Assembly: GCF_024029675.1 (NCBI RefSeq)
Contig: NZ_CP097121.1
Span: 1,178,001 to 1,242,000 of the forward strand
Source: Fructilactobacillus carniphilus
GTDB taxonomy: Bacteria > Bacillota > Bacilli > Lactobacillales > Lactobacillaceae
DNA length: 64,000 nucleotides
Direction of reading: 5' to 3'
The translations under genes and the position numbers were made by a program. The notes below the pieces were generated by a model, which saw nothing but the letters and a program-made list of their open reading frames with translations, was not told where the DNA came from and searched no databases. Below are positions 49,630-59,839 of the stretch, in pieces (within the stretch, counting starts at the first letter, position 1; each line of letters opens with the position of its first letter).

Positions 49630-50468
49630 TAATTTCCCACGCTTTCTACTTTTGCTTTCCCATTTTGTTGTTCTTGCAATTTTTCCGTGCTGACGGAAGC
49701 CCCATTAAAGGCGTTAATCCGCTTAATTTGGACCTTATTATTCGATTTACTGTTAATGGCGACGACCCAGGTTGGAATGTAAACTTCCTTCCCGTTCAGC
49801 TCCAAGAAGCGGGTGTAGGCAAGTTTGGTCCAGAGAATTTTAGTATTATTCGGTAACTCATTGTACTGATACAAACTAATGATGGCCCGTTCTTCCGTAA
49901 TCAAATCATTCTTTTCGTGCAAAATCTTCACGTTGGTAAGTTCTCGTTGCGTATAACCCACCACCTGCTGATCAGCCACACTAAAGGTGATTTGGGCATT
50001 AGAGGAGAAGAAGGGACCTTGTTTCCCTTGTTGTGAATAAACCACTTTGGTAGCACTAGAAAGGTCACGATCATAGCGGTATTGAGCAGCATCCAACACA
50101 AACCCCTTTTTCCGCATTAACCGGTTCAAGGTCCATTCCGGATGATTAGGATTAACCTTCACAGTTGACTTAAAATCACTCACAACCGCACCGTTTTCGC
50201 TGCGGGCATTTTGGTTCTTCAGCTCGCCTAACCGCGCTTCAAAATGATCCTGCGGTTCTGCCGATAGGTAATAACCGGTCTCCTTTTTGTTACTAAGGTT
50301 GCCGAACTTGATGTTATCCCGTTTCATATCCCGCACAATCGCACTGTTCACACTCCCGGCGTTCTCACTGTCGTCTTGAACCTTACTGTTCTTGGTCATC
50401 ATAAACAAAAACACGTCGATTACAATGAAAGCAATCAAGAAGATTCCCTGAATTCGTTTAAAATTCAT
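49629..50468 (-). CDS. yycI: WalK regulator YycI
   Basis: A 279-aa protein with one N-terminal helix (IFLIAFIVIDVFLFM) and a large outer domain of the YycI type. YycI and YycH form a membrane complex that modulates the WalK kinase. The sequence is poorly conserved, and the call rests on the hydrophobic N-terminus, the length and the position between yycH and walJ, overlapping each by one base. Confidence 0.9.
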   Translation of the reverse strand: MNFKRIQGIFLIAFIVIDVFLFMMTKNSKVQDDSENAGSVNSAIVRDMKRDNIKFGNLSNKKETGYYLSAEPQDHFEARLGELKNQNARSENGAVVSDFKSTVKVNPNHPEWTLNRLMRKKGFVLDAAQYRYDRDLSSATKVVYSQQGKQGPFFSSNAQITFSVADQQVVGYTQRELTNVKILHEKNDLITEERAIISLYQYNELPNNTKILWTKLAYTRFLELNGKEVYIPTWVVAINSKSNNKVQIKRINAFNGASVSTEKLQEQQNGKAKVESVGN

Positions 50469-51793
50469 TAGAAATTCTCCTTTCGTGCTTTGGCAAAATT
50501 ACCCTGCTCCAAGTCCTGATAGTTCACCCATTGGTTGTTATACTTCACAAACCAACTTGGTCGCAACAAGATTAGCAACTTATGCTCATCGTTTGGAACA
50601 ATTTGATATCCAATTTGGACGTTACTAATTTTTTTAGTGTCTACGTTAGCTTTGATTAATTCCGCGAGCAAATCCTTACTACTTGGCAGCGTCGTCTGTT
50701 GTTCCTCAGTTGGAACCGGAATTTGAAAGTCCCGGAGCGAGAATTGGTAGCGTTCGGTCGTTCCGTTCAAAAATTGATAAGTATAGTTCCCGAGCTGTTG
50801 GTCCCCAAAAATTGGAAACCCATCAATAAAGGACCGGTACACTACCGTTTTGTCCTGCTTTTGGTACGTATCAAATTGGGATGATGCCAGTGGGACTCCA
50901 AGTTGAACCGCATTTTTATAAGCCACCTGCAACGCGTCTTCTTTCGTCTTCACGGTCTTTTGGGGCCGGAAGTTGTTGTAAGTCACGTCGTCATTACCAG
51001 TAAAGGTTAGATCCTGATTGGCCGACGAGTAAATGGTATCATCCTGATGGTGTTTCACAGTCGTATCCGTACTGTTTCCAATAATCCGGCTTAGATACGT
51101 AGATTGAGACTGCTCTTGCAACATGTATCCGTAATCCTTGAGCTTAATCTCATGTGGAAAATAGAGAAACGGTTTGTTATTCAAGTCCCGAATCTCGACC
51201 CGGTTACTAACGACATCGTGAGCCAGAGTTCGGTGTAGTTGCTTTAAATTTAAGTTCTTAATGCTGGCCTCATAAATTTGGTAGTTCTGATCGTTTAAAA
51301 AATAAATGTTGCCTTTGTCATCTAAAGGCACCACGATTCGTTGGAATTGTTGCCGCTTGGAAAAGAGATCCGTTTGCTTTAAAACCTGTCCGAGAATCGG
51401 AGCCGACATGCTATCGTTGTAATTCAACGTCAGTGAGTTGGGTTGATTTAAAACGTCAAAGTAGCGTTGCTTCTTGTCCGTGCTAACTCGCTTTAAATCA
51501 TTCATTTCTGTTCGGCGGAACTGTTTTATTAGTGTCCCCACAATATTGGTGGTAGGAGAAGTCAGCATCTTTTGGTGTTGATGATCATCCGTTTTAATCA
51601 CTCGCAGGGGAGAATAAACGTCCTGCAGCGGGCGGACGTTGGTATCATTATGCAACGCCACCGACCGGTTTTGGTGCGTCTTACTACTAAACCGTGCCGG
51701 ATTCGTTAGTAATGAAACCGACAAAACCACGCTAATCAGTACGGCCAGTGTTAGTGAAAGTGGTAAAAAATAGCGTTTAAGCTTCTCCATCAT
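50468..51793 (-). CDS. yycH: WalK regulator YycH
   Basis: A 441-aa protein with one N-terminal helix (YFLPLSLTLAVLISVVLSVS) and an extracellular YycH domain. Partner of YycI in tuning WalK. The start (tandem ATG at 51793/51790) lies inside the end of walK, giving a 17-base overlap and coupled translation. A longer open frame upstream runs antisense-free through walK but is not the gene. Confidence 0.9.
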   Translation of the reverse strand: MMEKLKRYFLPLSLTLAVLISVVLSVSLLTNPARFSSKTHQNRSVALHNDTNVRPLQDVYSPLRVIKTDDHQHQKMLTSPTTNIVGTLIKQFRRTEMNDLKRVSTDKKQRYFDVLNQPNSLTLNYNDSMSAPILGQVLKQTDLFSKRQQFQRIVVPLDDKGNIYFLNDQNYQIYEASIKNLNLKQLHRTLAHDVVSNRVEIRDLNNKPFLYFPHEIKLKDYGYMLQEQSQSTYLSRIIGNSTDTTVKHHQDDTIYSSANQDLTFTGNDDVTYNNFRPQKTVKTKEDALQVAYKNAVQLGVPLASSQFDTYQKQDKTVVYRSFIDGFPIFGDQQLGNYTYQFLNGTTERYQFSLRDFQIPVPTEEQQTTLPSSKDLLAELIKANVDTKKISNVQIGYQIVPNDEHKLLILLRPSWFVKYNNQWVNYQDLEQGNFAKARKENF

Positions 51794-53621
51794 CCCAAAG
51801 GTCCTCCTCAATTGATTCATATGGAAGTGAGATATAGAAGGTGGATCCGCGACCTTCCGTACTTTCGACCCGGATGGAACCACCAAATGATTCGATGATT
51901 TCCTTCGAAATGGCCAGACCAAGTCCACTTCCTCCTTGGGCCCGCGACCGCGCTTTGTCTACCCGGTAGAACCGATCAAAGATGTGTTTTAAAGCACTTT
52001 GAGGCATTCCCAGTCCTTGGTCACTAATACTCAAGACCACGCGGTTATGGTTTTCATACAACCGACAGGTAATCACACCCCCGTCTGGAGAATACTTCAC
52101 CGCGTTGTTCATGATGTTATCAATCACCTGGGTAAAACGGTCCGGATCAATTTCTGCCCATAAATCCTGCGTGGTGAACTCCCGCTGAATCCGATAGTGC
52201 TTCTTTTCATCATTTTTCACAATCATATCGAAACGATCTAAGATGTAGTTAAAAATCTTATTGATGTTAACCAGTTCACTATCGTACTTCTGCGTTCCCG
52301 AGTCCATCCGTGACAAGGTCAAGAGATCGTTAATCATCCGAATCATCCGGTCCGTTTCATCCTGGGTCACGTGCAAGAATTTGGGAGCGAGCTCCGGATC
52401 CTTCCAAGCGCCGTCCGTCAGGGCTTCTAGGTAAGAATGAACGCTCGTTAATGGCGTTCGTAACTCATGCGACACGTTGGATACAAACTGGCGCCGGTCT
52501 TCATCAATTTTTTGTTGCGCTGTAACGTCATGGAACACACATACTAACCCGTTGATGAACCCAGATTTGCGTTGAATCAACGAAAAATGAGCTGACAAAA
52601 TCAACCGGCGTTCTGCTGTTGAAAAGTCAAGGTAGACCTGCCCCGGGTCTTCAATCAAATCCCGCAGGTTATATTGATCCTCTAACTTCAAGACCTTGAG
52701 AATTGGTTGCCCCACGACCGCTTGTTTTGAAGTTCCCAGCAACTCAATCGCTTCATCATTCACAATCGTAACCAGTCCCCGGCGATCGGTAGCCACCACG
52801 CCATCTGTCATGTTATCTAGCACCGAATCCAGCCGGCGTCGCTCCGACTCCGTGGATTCTTGGGATTCTTCCACCTGCACCGACAAATTGTTAACAGCAT
52901 GCGCTAGTTGACCCAGCTCATCGTTACCATATACCTGCACGTGCCCTGAATAATCGCCCCGTGCAATCTGTTCGGTCTGGCGCTTCAATTCATCAATCGG
53001 CTTGGTAATCGTGCGCGAAATAATCAGCGTCAGTAAGAGTCCCAGGATAATCGACAGGACAGCCGCAAACAAGTAAATAATCGTGATGTTGTTAATGTTA
53101 CGGTACACCTGACTTAGGTTAGCCCGGATGTACACGACCCCTTCGATGTTATTCTGATTCTTTGCGCTGTTAATCAAAGGCGTTACCTGAATATAATACC
53201 GATTATTGTTACTGGAAGTCGTTTTTTCAATTGTTTTGCTACTATATAGCGCCGTCTTAATGTCGCCATCGGTATTCTTTTGGCCAACCAACGACTGTTC
53301 ATTGTTTTGATTAGTCCCCCGAATGTTACCCCGGGCATCCACCACCGTCACTTCGGCGTTATTGCTAACGTCCGCATCCTGTAAAATTGTTTGAATCTGC
53401 TTGTTCGCTTTAATTTGATTCCGGCTGGCTAACTGTTTCTTTAGCGACGTATTAATGTACGGCTTTAGTTGAATCGATTCCTTAAATGTGTTGAGGTTTT
53501 GATACTCCAACTGCCGCACAAAAACGGCCCCCACGGTTTCGAGCGTTAACAGCATCATTAACACGAAGACTAACGCAATTTTAAAGTGAATGGATTTAAA
53601 AAACTTCCATTTTAGGGCCAT
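51777..53621 (-). CDS. walK: Cell-wall sensor histidine kinase WalK
   Basis: A 614-aa sensor kinase controlling cell-wall hydrolases with WalR. Helix 1 (residues about 11-31) and helix 2 (about 178-202) flank an extracellular domain. HAMP (TISRTITKPIDELKRQTEQI) follows, then a PAS domain (about 262-370) and the dimerisation box with phospho-acceptor His385 in VSNVSHELRTPLT. The ATPase has DNIMNNAVKYSPDGG, GLGMP and GGSGLGLAI. It lies 30 bases after walR with a GGAG site. Confidence 0.96.
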   Translation of the reverse strand: MALKWKFFKSIHFKIALVFVLMMLLTLETVGAVFVRQLEYQNLNTFKESIQLKPYINTSLKKQLASRNQIKANKQIQTILQDADVSNNAEVTVVDARGNIRGTNQNNEQSLVGQKNTDGDIKTALYSSKTIEKTTSSNNNRYYIQVTPLINSAKNQNNIEGVVYIRANLSQVYRNINNITIIYLFAAVLSIILGLLLTLIISRTITKPIDELKRQTEQIARGDYSGHVQVYGNDELGQLAHAVNNLSVQVEESQESTESERRRLDSVLDNMTDGVVATDRRGLVTIVNDEAIELLGTSKQAVVGQPILKVLKLEDQYNLRDLIEDPGQVYLDFSTAERRLILSAHFSLIQRKSGFINGLVCVFHDVTAQQKIDEDRRQFVSNVSHELRTPLTSVHSYLEALTDGAWKDPELAPKFLHVTQDETDRMIRMINDLLTLSRMDSGTQKYDSELVNINKIFNYILDRFDMIVKNDEKKHYRIQREFTTQDLWAEIDPDRFTQVIDNIMNNAVKYSPDGGVITCRLYENHNRVVLSISDQGLGMPQSALKHIFDRFYRVDKARSRAQGGSGLGLAISKEIIESFGGSIRVESTEGRGSTFYISLPYESIEEDLWDDGEA

Positions 53622-53651
53622 GCTGTTGCTCCTTCAGTCTCATTCGTTGGG

Positions 53652-54365
53652 TTACTTAGCTTCTGGATTATCACGCACATAATAACCCACCCCACGTCGA
53701 GTAACCAACCACTGGGGGTGACTAGGATCGTCTTCAATCTTTTCCCGCAGCCGCCGAACCGTCACGTCTACGGTCCGAACGTCCCCAAAGTAATCATAGC
53801 CCCACACAGTTTGGAGGAGGTGTTCCCGCGTCATCACTTGCCCGCTGTGCTGGGCCAGGTAGTGAATTAGTTCAAATTCGCGGTGGGTTAAATCAACCGG
53901 AGCTCCATCTTTCGTCACGGAATACGAATCCGGATGAATCGTGAGATTTCCAATCGTAATGTCACGTTGTTCGTTATCAGCTGGTCCCGCTGCTTCGTTA
54001 GCTACTGACTGCCGGCGCAAATTCGCCTTCACCCGGGCCACTAGTTCTCGGTTGGAAAATGGCTTCGTCACATAATCATCAGCTCCGATTTCAAGTCCAA
54101 GTACCTTATCTAACTCGGAATCCTTAGCAGTCACCATGATAATCGGCATGTCGTGGGTCTTGCGAATCTCCTTAGCCACTTCCAAACCGTCCATCTTCGG
54201 CAACATTAAATCAAGGATGACCAAATCGGGATGATCATCTTCAACCTTCGCCAGCGCTTCTTCTCCGTCATAAGCAACGATGACCTCGTAACCTTCTTTT
54301 TCTAAACTAAATTTTTCAATGTCTGTAATGGGTTTTTCGTCATCAACGACTAGTATTTTTGCCAT
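53652..54365 (-). CDS. walR: Response regulator WalR
   Basis: A 237-aa OmpR-type regulator. The receiver domain has phospho-acceptor Asp52 in [12 protein letters not shown], the acidic pocket DDE and Lys in YVTKPFS. The C-terminal winged helix has [21 protein letters not shown] at 54365 is preferred over the upstream TTG because the AGGAG site is too close to the latter. First gene of the walRK-yycHI-walJ operon, usually essential in this group. Confidence 0.96.
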   Translation of the reverse strand: MAKILVVDDEKPITDIEKFSLEKEGYEVIVAYDGEEALAKVEDDHPDLVILDLMLPKMDGLEVAKEIRKTHDMPIIMVTAKDSELDKVLGLEIGADDYVTKPFSNRELVARVKANLRRQSVANEAAGPADNEQRDITIGNLTIHPDSYSVTKDGAPVDLTHREFELIHYLAQHSGQVMTREHLLQTVWGYDYFGDVRTVDVTVRRLREKIEDDPSHPQWLVTRRGVGYYVRDNPEAK

Positions 54366-54576
54366 CTTTTTCAATGCTCCTATCGTTAATTTTGCGGTTT
54401 AAATCAGGAATTGATTAAGACTTACACAATCGCTCAATCATGATTAGTATATCACACCTCTCACCCAATCCTGTTGCCTCCACTCTAGCTTACTCCCTTG
54501 ATCTGGTCATTTTTTTGCAAAAAAAGGTTGCGCGTTGGTAGAGTCCATGCTAATATAATACATGTACTTTTGATTT

Positions 54577-54649
54577 GGGCAGTTAGCTCAGCTGGCAGAG
54601 CAACGGACTCTTAATCCGTGGGTCCAGGGTTCGATCCCCTGACTGCCCA
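54577..54649 (+). tRNA. tRNA-Lys (anticodon CTT)
   Basis: A 73-base cloverleaf with anticodon loop CTCTTAA, T-loop GTTCGATCC and acceptor stem GGGCAGT/ACTGCCC. CCA is not encoded. TTGCGC and TAATAT, 17 bases apart, lie just upstream. Confidence 0.95.
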
Positions 54650-54652
54650 TCC

Positions 54653-54687
54653 CAAGGACGACTATGATGGTCGTTCTTTTTTTATGC
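54653..54687 (+). terminator. Terminator after tRNA-Lys
   Basis: AAGGACGAC pairs with GTCGTTCTT, then a T run. Confidence 0.85.
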
Positions 54688-54777
54688 TCATTTTTAACCA
54701 TCACCATTTAACCGATGGGGTTACAATGAAAACAACCCGTTTCGTGTTAAATTAATTGAATAAAGGAGAAACTACTA

Positions 54778-55692
54778 ATGAAAAGTTGGCAGCAAATTGC
54801 AAAAATTACCCGCCTGCACTCGTTAATCGCATCGGTACTCCCGTTTTGTCTGGGGTTATTATTCGCCCTCTTTCAGTACCAAGCAGTAAATGCTGTAAAC
54901 AGTGTGATTTTCTTTTTAATTACCTGTCTCATGCAAATTATCGTCAACCTCTTTGATACCTACAAAGACTACAAAAATGCATTAAAATATCATCTGACCC
55001 AAGAAGAGGATGGCATCTTTTCAAAGGTGAAGAACGCGACTGAGGCACGGAACCTCAAACTAACAATCTACGGACTCACCTTAGTGGGAGCGTCGCTCGC
55101 TTTGTGGTTGGTCCTGCGAACCAGTCCCGTCATTTTACTACTCGGTCTCACCGGGGCCGCCGTCGGTTACCTCTATAGTGGCGGACCTCATCCCATTCAA
55201 AATGGACCACTGGGCGACGTAGCTTCGGGAATCATCATGGGTTACATCATTTCGTTAGCATCCGTCTTGATTAACATCCAACCCAGTCAATTTAGTTGGA
55301 GCATTGCTGGTAAAATGATTCTAGTCGCCGGCATTGCCGTCTGTGCAATTACCAATATTAGTCTAGCCAACAACCTCTGTGACTATGATGAAGACGTCAA
55401 GTTCCACCGGTTTACCAGCGTTAGTTACCTAGGCAAAGAGGGAACGCTGCGCTTTTACGCCATAAACTACATCATTGGCTATCTGTGCACCTTCATTTCC
55501 ATCTGCCTCGGTTGGTTGCCGTGGTCGACGATTCTGGTCTTACTGACGATTCCGTTAGTAATTAAAAACACCCGCCGCTTTTGGCAGGTGCAGAGTAAAC
55601 AAAAAAACTTTGTATTGACGATTCGCAATGACATTGCCATCACGTTCGCCGTAGTGCTCTCAACCATCATCTACGCCTTGTTTCAGGTGTGA
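54778..55692 (+). CDS. UbiA-family prenyltransferase (MenA-like)
   Basis: A 304-aa membrane protein with about eight or nine helices. The first Asp-rich site is in NLFDTYKDYKN and the second in LANNLCDYDEDVK, the two diphosphate/Mg sites of UbiA enzymes. The closest pattern is MenA, which attaches a prenyl chain to dihydroxynaphthoate for menaquinone. No other men gene is in this window, so the substrate remains open; lactobacilli with partial quinone pathways often keep this gene alone. AAAGGAG precedes the start. Confidence 0.82.
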   Translation: MKSWQQIAKITRLHSLIASVLPFCLGLLFALFQYQAVNAVNSVIFFLITCLMQIIVNLFDTYKDYKNALKYHLTQEEDGIFSKVKNATEARNLKLTIYGLTLVGASLALWLVLRTSPVILLLGLTGAAVGYLYSGGPHPIQNGPLGDVASGIIMGYIISLASVLINIQPSQFSWSIAGKMILVAGIAVCAITNISLANNLCDYDEDVKFHRFTSVSYLGKEGTLRFYAINYIIGYLCTFISICLGWLPWSTILVLLTIPLVIKNTRRFWQVQSKQKNFVLTIRNDIAITFAVVLSTIIYALFQV

Positions 55693-55693
55693 A

Positions 55694-55735
55694 CAAAAAG
55701 CGTCTCCCATTTTTTCAATGGAAGACGCTTTTTTT
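55694..55735. terminator. Bidirectional terminator
   Basis: AAAAAGCGTCTCCCATT pairs with AATGGAAGACGCTTTTT between the convergent prenyltransferase and exporter genes. Confidence 0.9.
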
Positions 55736-56678
55736 ATTGGTTGGCTTTCGCATCAATGCGATAACCGTATAGAGTAATTAGCGAACTGACAATGATGATG
55801 GCTACTCCAATCATAGTCGATAGACTGCTGTGTTCCCCAATTAGGAAGAACGCAAAGATTGGCGATAGCACTGGTTTAAAGAAGAACACCAATGAGGCCA
55901 TCGTGACACCACCTTCTTGTAAGGCGAGGAAGTAAAAGGCAAAGCCTCCTCCGGTTACAGCGACCCCAACGAACAATAAAATCCAAAGGTTTGGCAGGTT
56001 AACGTTAGTTAAAATCGGAATGTCCGCAAACGGTTTTAACCAACCAACGGATCGCATTCCGGCTGCGACGGGCGGAATCTTGGTGATCAAGATTAATCCT
56101 AGCAGCTCAATCGCTCCGGCAATGAAGGTAAAACCAGTCATTACCACTCCGTCAAGTTGTACCCGCAGGGATGAGGCCTGCGACATGATGCTGTAAAAAC
56201 CAAACGTGGCGGCTGCGAGGATCGCAAAGAAAATTCCCAGCGGATCCGTTAGTTTAAACGGATTGACGATTACCAATAACCCAATCACAGACAGCACTAA
56301 CGAAATTACATCAGCCCGCGAAACGTGCTCGTGCAAAATCAGATAGGCAAAGATTAACGCAAACACCGGATTACAACTGAACAGGACGGCGACAATTGCC
56401 GGTTCTCCGTATTCAATCGCCAATTGGTACAGCGTCATCGAAATGACCACGCACAGAAAGCCGGTTAGTCCAAAGACCTTCCAATCCGACCAATGAAGCT
56501 GGCGTTGCTGCTTTTTTAAATGGGAAAAGGCAAACGGGAGAATTACTAGTCCCCCGAGCGTGAATCGAATCAAGTTCAGTTGAATCGGATTGAACTGATT
56601 TCCGGCGGACTTTAACGCAATTTCCATTAAACTAAATAAAACGGTTGAAAATAAGACGTAAATTAATGATTTTTTCAT
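55734..56678 (-). CDS. EamA/DMT-family transporter
   Basis: A 314-aa membrane protein of ten helices in two EamA repeats; each half shows the pattern of short helices, for example FTLGGLVILPFAF and SLVFFFKPVLSPIFAFFLIGE. Members export amino acids or other metabolites. The start at 56678 (MKKSLIYVLF) has AGGAG ten bases upstream. Substrate unknown. Confidence 0.87.
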   Translation of the reverse strand: MKKSLIYVLFSTVLFSLMEIALKSAGNQFNPIQLNLIRFTLGGLVILPFAFSHLKKQQRQLHWSDWKVFGLTGFLCVVISMTLYQLAIEYGEPAIVAVLFSCNPVFALIFAYLILHEHVSRADVISLVLSVIGLLVIVNPFKLTDPLGIFFAILAAATFGFYSIMSQASSLRVQLDGVVMTGFTFIAGAIELLGLILITKIPPVAAGMRSVGWLKPFADIPILTNVNLPNLWILLFVGVAVTGGGFAFYFLALQEGGVTMASLVFFFKPVLSPIFAFFLIGEHSSLSTMIGVAIIIVSSLITLYGYRIDAKANQ

Positions 56679-56738
56679 TGTATGAATTCTCCTCTTCCTT
56701 TCCAAAATACAAAAAAAAGGGGAAAATTGCAAATTCAG

Positions 56739-56778
56739 CTAAAAAGCAGAACTACCGTTAGGCCAGTTCTGCTTTTTA
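56739..56778 (-). terminator. Terminator of the cysteine hydrolase gene
   Basis: AAAAAGCAGAACTGGCC pairs with GGTAGTTCTGCTTTTT (minus strand). Confidence 0.85.
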
Positions 56779-57246
56779 AAAAAATGAAGTTTTCCAAATT
56801 TCATAGTAATGATAATTAATTTGTTTGGCGGTTAGACCACGATTAGATGCAGTGGTAAACGTGTTAAGACTAACTTGAACTTGAAAATCTAAATGAACTG
56901 CTACTTTAATCGTCGTGTCAATGCAAAAATCGGTTTGTGCGCCGCAAATTTGTAATCGTTCAATTTGGTGATCTCGAAGATAACTTTCTAAGGGAGTGTG
57001 CCAAAATGCATCAGCCCGCGTCTTTTTTAAATACAAAGCCTCTCTGGGACAAATTAAATCATCAATTAATTCACCTGACTCGCTTCCACTTGGCAAATCA
57101 TCATCAACATGCTGAAAAAAGATGATTGGCAGGTTATGACGTTGATAAGTTTTGATTAATTGGTTAACGTTGTGCACCACTTGATCCATTTGAAAGAGAT
57201 CTTTAAGTCCCTTTTGTAAATCAATCACAATCAATACCTGCTTCAT
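56776..57246 (-). CDS. Isochorismatase-family cysteine hydrolase
   Basis: A 156-aa hydrolase with the triad Asp9 (IVIDLQKG), a Lys at 74-75 (YLKKTRADAF) and Cys108 (GAQTDFCIDTT). The family includes nicotinamidases and small amidases. The sequence lacks the obvious nicotinamidase zinc motif DxHxxxH, so another amide is likely. AAAGGAG before the start touches the parS-like site. Confidence 0.87.
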   Translation of the reverse strand: MKQVLIVIDLQKGLKDLFQMDQVVHNVNQLIKTYQRHNLPIIFFQHVDDDLPSGSESGELIDDLICPREALYLKKTRADAFWHTPLESYLRDHQIERLQICGAQTDFCIDTTIKVAVHLDFQVQVSLNTFTTASNRGLTAKQINYHYYEIWKTSFF

Positions 57247-57259
57247 CTATTGCTCCTTT

Positions 57260-57275
57260 TGTTTCACATGAAACA
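57260..57275. promoter_or_regulatory. parS-like ParB binding site 2
   Basis: TGTTTCACATGAAACA, identical to the site at 27196, lies between guaC and the hydrolase gene. One base differs from the parS consensus. Confidence 0.75.
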
Positions 57276-57286
57276 AAGACTAATCG

Positions 57287-58258
57287 TTAGTCCCCGTTAT
57301 AAATCGTATCCTTCACAATCACATAGTCAACCGTCTGTAACGCCTGCAAATCGCGGCCCCCCGCGTAGGAAATCGATGACTGCAAGTCTTCCTTCATTTC
57401 TTGCAATGTATCATAGATACTGCCCTTGTAAGGAACCAATAGTTTCTTGCCTTCGACGTTATGATAAGCACCCTTTTGGTATTCAGAAGCCGAACCGAAG
57501 TATTCCTTGTACTTCTGACCACCTTCCTCGACTTCTTTCCCAGGTGATTCTAAGTGACCGGCAAACAGCGAACCAATCATACACATCGTGGCACCAAAGC
57601 GAATTGACTTGGCAATGTCACCATCGGTCCGAATTCCACCATCGGCCACAATTGGTTTGCGGGCTGCTTTAGCACAGTACCGGATAGCAGCTAGTTGCCA
57701 ACCACCCGTTCCAAAACCAGTTTTAATCTTGGTGATGCAGGCTTTTCCGGGTCCCACTCCCACTTTGGTAGCATCGGCACCAGCATTTTCTAACGCCCGC
57801 ACCCCTTCTGGAGTTCCGACGTTTCCGGCAATCACAAACGAAGTTGGTAGTTGTTCTTTAATGAACTTAATCATCTTAATAACGGAATCAGAGTAACCAT
57901 GGGCAATGTCGATTGTAATGTACTCTGGTTCTAAGTGGTCCGCAGCTAGACTGGTAATAAAGTCGTACTCACCAGGTTTTACTCCCACGCTGATGGAAGC
58001 AAACAGTCCTTGGTTGTGCATCCAATTTACAAAGTCGTGCCGGGCTTCTGGTTGGAAGCGGTGCATCACGTAGAAGTAACCGTTTTGCGCTAACGAAACG
58101 GCCAAGTCTTCATTAATTACCGTTTGCATGTTAGCGGGAACAACGGGGAGCTTAAACTGCCGGCCCCCAAACTCGACCGTCGTATCGCACTCACTCCGGG
58201 AGTTCACGATACACTTGTTGGGAATCAATTGAATGTCATTATAATCAAATACTTCCAT
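57287..58258 (-). CDS. guaC: GMP reductase
   Basis: Reduces GMP to IMP with NADPH and release of ammonia, rebalancing purines. The 323-aa enzyme shows the catalytic Cys174 in [15 protein letters not shown], preceded by [32 protein letters not shown] and [12 protein letters not shown] follow. Length and motifs fit the short GuaC group, not IMP dehydrogenase (no CBS domains). AGGAG lies before the start. Confidence 0.95.
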   Translation of the reverse strand: MEVFDYNDIQLIPNKCIVNSRSECDTTVEFGGRQFKLPVVPANMQTVINEDLAVSLAQNGYFYVMHRFQPEARHDFVNWMHNQGLFASISVGVKPGEYDFITSLAADHLEPEYITIDIAHGYSDSVIKMIKFIKEQLPTSFVIAGNVGTPEGVRALENAGADATKVGVGPGKACITKIKTGFGTGGWQLAAIRYCAKAARKPIVADGGIRTDGDIAKSIRFGATMCMIGSLFAGHLESPGKEVEEGGQKYKEYFGSASEYQKGAYHNVEGKKLLVPYKGSIYDTLQEMKEDLQSSISYAGGRDLQALQTVDYVIVKDTIYNGD

Positions 58259-58322
58259 GGTTCACTCTCCTAATCACGAACATTAATGATTTTAAATTTT
58301 ATTTCATTCGCAGACCTCTAAT

Positions 58323-58351
58323 ATCATACCGAAGCCCATGATAATAGTCAA
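58323..58351 (-). promoter_or_regulatory. Promoter of guaC
   Basis: TTGACT (58346-58351) and TATGAT (58323-58328) on the minus strand, 17 bases apart. Confidence 0.75.
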
Positions 58352-58365
58352 TCAATCGGACCAAA

Positions 58366-58396
58366 CAAAAAAGCGAAACCCGCTGGGATTTCGCTA
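58366..58396 (-). terminator. Terminator of dnaB
   Basis: AGCGAAATCCC pairs with GGGTTTCGCT on the minus strand, then a T run; it overlaps the dnaB stop. Confidence 0.85.
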
Positions 58397-59806
58397 TTCT
58401 GGGGTGTTGGCCACCGAAGTAAATTTATTAAATGATTTTACAAACATCAGATTAACCGTGCCCCGTGGACCCGATCGATTCTTTTCAATGATGACTTCAA
58501 CCATTCCCACGTTATTATCGGCATCCTCGCGTGGATCTATGTCAGCATCATCATCATCATTGCCGTTTTCGCCGTCACGTTCATAATAATCATCTCGATA
58601 CAGAAAGGCCACGATGTCCGCATCCTGTTCAATCGAACCAGATTCCCGGATATCAGACAGCACTGGTCGTTTATCTTGACGTTGCTCTACACCCCGGGAG
58701 AGTTGGGACAGCGCAATGATTGGTACCTGTAACTCATTAGCTAATTTCTTAAGTTGGCGTGAAATTTCAGAAACCTCTTGCTGCCGACTTTCCCGAGTAC
58801 TCCCTTCAATTAACTGGAGGTAGTCAATCACAATTAAGCCTAGACCACCATCTGGATCACGTTCGGATTCCTTTTTTAAGCGCCGACAGTTCGCCCGAAT
58901 TGAAGCAATCCGGGCTCCCGGAGTATCATCGATAAAAATATTAGCAGTCGACAGGGTCCCCATGGCCATTGTTAGGTTATTCCATTCGTCGGCATTTAGT
59001 TCCCCAGTTCGGAGATGGTTAGCATCAATGCTACCTTCAGCACAAATCATTCGGTTCACCAATGATTCAGCGCTCATTTCTAAACTGAAGAGGGCAACGG
59101 TCTTGTTTGTCTTAACTCCCACGTTTTGGGCAATGTTAAGTGCAAAGGCAGTTTTTCCGACGGCTGGTCGCGCGGCTAAAATAACTAATTCTCCCGGATG
59201 CAGACCGGTCGTCATTTGGTCTAACGCCTTGTAACCCGTTGGTAATCCAGTTACATCGTCACCACCATTTTCAGCCAGCTCGTTAATGCTTTCAAATGCC
59301 TGGTCTAAAACATCTCGAATCGGTTGAAATCCGCTCTGATTTCGATCCTCCGACACGTCCATGATTTCTCGTTCCGCGTTATCTAAGAGTGTGTCGAGAT
59401 CTTCATCTTCATCGTAACCATCCGTGGCGATTTTTGTTGCTGTTTCAATTAACCGGCGTAGAGTAGCCTTTTTGCTTACAATCTTGGCGTAGTAGGTTAG
59501 GTTGGCTGCGGTCGGCACCGATTCGGCTAGCTCAACAATCGCCGAAACCCCACCCACGTCTTCGAGCTGGTTCTGGCTCTTCAGTCGGTCCGTTACGGTG
59601 ACGGCATCAATTCCTTCATCTTGATCGGCTAAATCCAGCATCGCTTGGTAAATCAACTGGTGAGATCGTTTGTAAAAATCATCCGGATGCAACAATTCCA
59701 TGGCATCAGGCAGGGTCGTTGGGGCGAGAAAAATGGAACCTAGTACAGCCTTTTCCGCCTCGACGTTTTGCGGTGGCGTGTGATCCGTCAACACATCGTT
59801 ATTCAT
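58394..59806 (-). CDS. dnaB: Replicative DNA helicase
   Basis: The 470-aa hexameric fork helicase (DnaC in B. subtilis naming). The N-terminal domain starts PPQNVEAEKAVLGSIFL, and the RecA-like domain holds Walker A ARPAVGKTAFALN. LIVIDYLQLIEG and the C-terminal SDIRESGSIEQDADIVAFLYR are also present. An unusual acidic insert (NGNDDDDADIDPREDADNN) lies near the C-terminus. Last gene of gdpP-rplI-dnaB. Confidence 0.96.
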   Translation of the reverse strand: MNNDVLTDHTPPQNVEAEKAVLGSIFLAPTTLPDAMELLHPDDFYKRSHQLIYQAMLDLADQDEGIDAVTVTDRLKSQNQLEDVGGVSAIVELAESVPTAANLTYYAKIVSKKATLRRLIETATKIATDGYDEDEDLDTLLDNAEREIMDVSEDRNQSGFQPIRDVLDQAFESINELAENGGDDVTGLPTGYKALDQMTTGLHPGELVILAARPAVGKTAFALNIAQNVGVKTNKTVALFSLEMSAESLVNRMICAEGSIDANHLRTGELNADEWNNLTMAMGTLSTANIFIDDTPGARIASIRANCRRLKKESERDPDGGLGLIVIDYLQLIEGSTRESRQQEVSEISRQLKKLANELQVPIIALSQLSRGVEQRQDKRPVLSDIRESGSIEQDADIVAFLYRDDYYERDGENGNDDDDADIDPREDADNNVGMVEVIIEKNRSGPRGTVNLMFVKSFNKFTSVANTPE

Positions 59807-59839
59807 ACTCTAACCCTTTTCTTTACGTTGCTAGTAACC

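Noticed and set aside
51794..51928. Extended N-terminus of YycH
   Set aside because: It runs through the end of walK in another frame, is not hydrophobic and hides the true membrane helix start.
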